Part shown: piece by piece, positions 7,292 through 8,250 of the stretch
Layout of the letters: every line of letters starts with the position of its first letter
Position numbering within the stretch: position 1 is the first letter of the stretch
Notes under the pieces: model-generated
What the model was told of the DNA's origin: nothing
Seen by the model: the letters and a program-made list of their open reading frames with translations, nothing else
The model's database searches: none
Assembly (NCBI GenBank): GCA_003517725.1
Contig: DOZZ01000049.1
Span: 6,729 to 14,978, forward strand
Reading direction: 5' to 3'
Length of the DNA stretch: 8,250 bases
Origin: Bryobacterales bacterium
GTDB lineage: Bacteria > Acidobacteriota > Terriglobia > Bryobacterales > Bryobacteraceae
Translations under genes and position numbers: made by a program

Positions 7292-8250
7292 CGGCCTGCC
7301 TTCAATTTAAGCGATCCCTCGCGATCGCGCCACAGCTGCTGGAAACTGCGCGGGGCCATGGGCGCCAGTGTGCGCTCCTGCAGCCAGGCCTTGAGCGGGG
7401 GGATGGCCCAGGCCAAGCGGCGAGCGTCGATCCTGGCGCCGAGCCATCCCAAAAGGCGATACCAGCGGGGGTGCGACATGACCCAGGCGAAGGCGCGGAA
7501 ACCCCAGCGCTCCAGGGGATGTTGCGCCTGATTGCGATGATGGTCCTGGATGTCGGCACGCAGGTCGAGCAGCAGGCGCGGCAGATCGATCTTCACCGGA
7601 CAGACTTCGCCGCACGCGCCGCACAGGCTGGAGGCGAAAGGCAGCGCCGGGGCATTCTCCACGCCGTGAAATTGCGGCGTGAGCACCGCGCCGATGGGGC
7701 CTGAGTAGATCCAGGGAAAGCTGTGGCCGCCGATCTTGCGGTACACCGGGCAGTGGTTCAGGCAGGCGCCACAGCGGATGCAGAACAGCGACTCGCGCTT
7801 GCCGGCATCGGCCAGCAGACGGGTACGGCCGTTGTCGAGCAGTACCACGTAGAACTCGTCGGGCCCGTCGATTTCTTCGCTGCGGCGGGGGCCGGACAGA
7901 ACCGACGTGTACACCGTGATGGGCTGGCCCGTGGAGCTGCCCGCCAGCAAGCGCAGGAAGACCGGCAGATCCTGCGCGCGTGGGATCAGCTTCTCGATGC
8001 CGGCGATGGCGATATGTATTTTGGGGAGGGTGGTGCAGAGGCGCGCGTTGCCTTCGTTCTCGACGATGGTGACGGCGCCCGAGTCGGCCAGCAGGAAATT
8101 GGCGCCGCTGACGCCGATATCGGCGGCCAGAAACTTCTCGCGCAAGATGGCGCGGGCCGTCATCGTAAGCTTTTCCGGCACGGTTTCGTAGGGTACGCCG
8201 AGCTTACGCGCAAAAAGCTCGCCTACGTCATAGCGCGTCTTGTGCAGCGC
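7288..8250 (-). CDS. lutB: LutB-type iron-sulfur/LUD protein (partial, N-terminus beyond right edge)
   Basis: 320 C-terminal residues are visible. The frame is open to the window edge, and the 23 codons before the in-frame GTG at 8181 read as LutB (KTRYDVGELFARKLGVPYET), so that GTG is not the start. The LUD region includes GVSGANFLLADSGAVTIVEN (visible residues 46-65) and TTLPKIHIAIAGIEKLIP (73-90). Two ferredoxin-like cysteine groups follow: CIRCGACLNHCP (157-168) and CGACGEVCP (210-218), as expected for the cluster-binding subunit of the LutABC L-lactate oxidation complex. Full-length LutB is about 460-480 residues, so roughly 140-160 are missing. A lutA-like gene is expected further right. 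The gene overlaps lutC by 4 bases, indicating one transcript. Confidence 0.95.
   Translation of the reverse strand, partial: ALHKTRYDVGELFARKLGVPYETVPEKLTMTARAILREKFLAADIGVSGANFLLADSGAVTIVENEGNARLCTTLPKIHIAIAGIEKLIPRAQDLPVFLRLLAGSSTGQPITVYTSVLSGPRRSEEIDGPDEFYVVLLDNGRTRLLADAGKRESLFCIRCGACLNHCPVYRKIGGHSFPWIYSGPIGAVLTPQFHGVENAPALPFASSLCGACGEVCPVKIDLPRLLLDLRADIQDHHRNQAQHPLERWGFRAFAWVMSHPRWYRLLGWLGARIDARRLAWAIPPLKAWLQERTLAPMAPRSFQQLWRDREGSLKLKAGR

Noticed and set aside
8179..8181. GTG as the start of the lutB gene
   Set aside because: The 23 codons before it, up to the window edge, encode typical LutB sequence, so the gene begins outside the window.

Overview
The window is a gene-dense, visibly GC-rich bacterial stretch in which every supported gene lies on the minus strand, so transcription runs from right to left. 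The style fits a soil-type, GC-rich Gram-negative lineage. An acidobacterium (Solibacter/Bryobacter-like) is my best guess, based on the MoxR/DUF58/vWA cassette, the vWA/BatA protein style and the palindromic intergenic repeat. This is a weak inference, because no rRNA or other taxonomic marker is present.

Right side (about 6659-8250): the end of a lactate-utilisation operon. A LutB-type iron-sulfur/LUD protein is cut by the right edge and is followed, with a 4-base ATGA overlap, by a LutC-type LUD protein. A lutA-like gene would be expected just beyond the right edge.

Middle (6508-6661): the only appreciable gap, about 150 bases. It is nearly filled by one large imperfect inverted repeat with 37-base arms, whose outer end supplies the lutC stop codon. 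It looks like a MITE/REP-type element and separates the lut genes from the next operon.

Left side (1-6507): a tightly packed cassette of MoxR AAA+ ATPase, DUF58 protein with a vWA-like fold, BatA-type membrane protein, large membrane protein with two vWA domains around a GATase-like region, and a putative exported protein cut by the left edge. The last three junctions overlap (TGATG, GTGA, TGATG) and the first is only 8 bases, implying one transcript with translational coupling. By analogy with known MoxR/Bat systems, the ATPase and DUF58 protein probably act in the cytoplasm, while the two membrane proteins place vWA domains in the periplasm. The likely job is chaperone-like assembly or envelope-stress work, and the actual client is unknown.

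The most notable points are the inverted repeat at the lutC stop codon, the loss of metal-site residues in the BatA-type vWA domain while its downstream partner keeps two intact ones, and the unidentified exported protein at the end of the cassette. I did not find a clearly new system. The cassette is a member of a known but poorly understood class.
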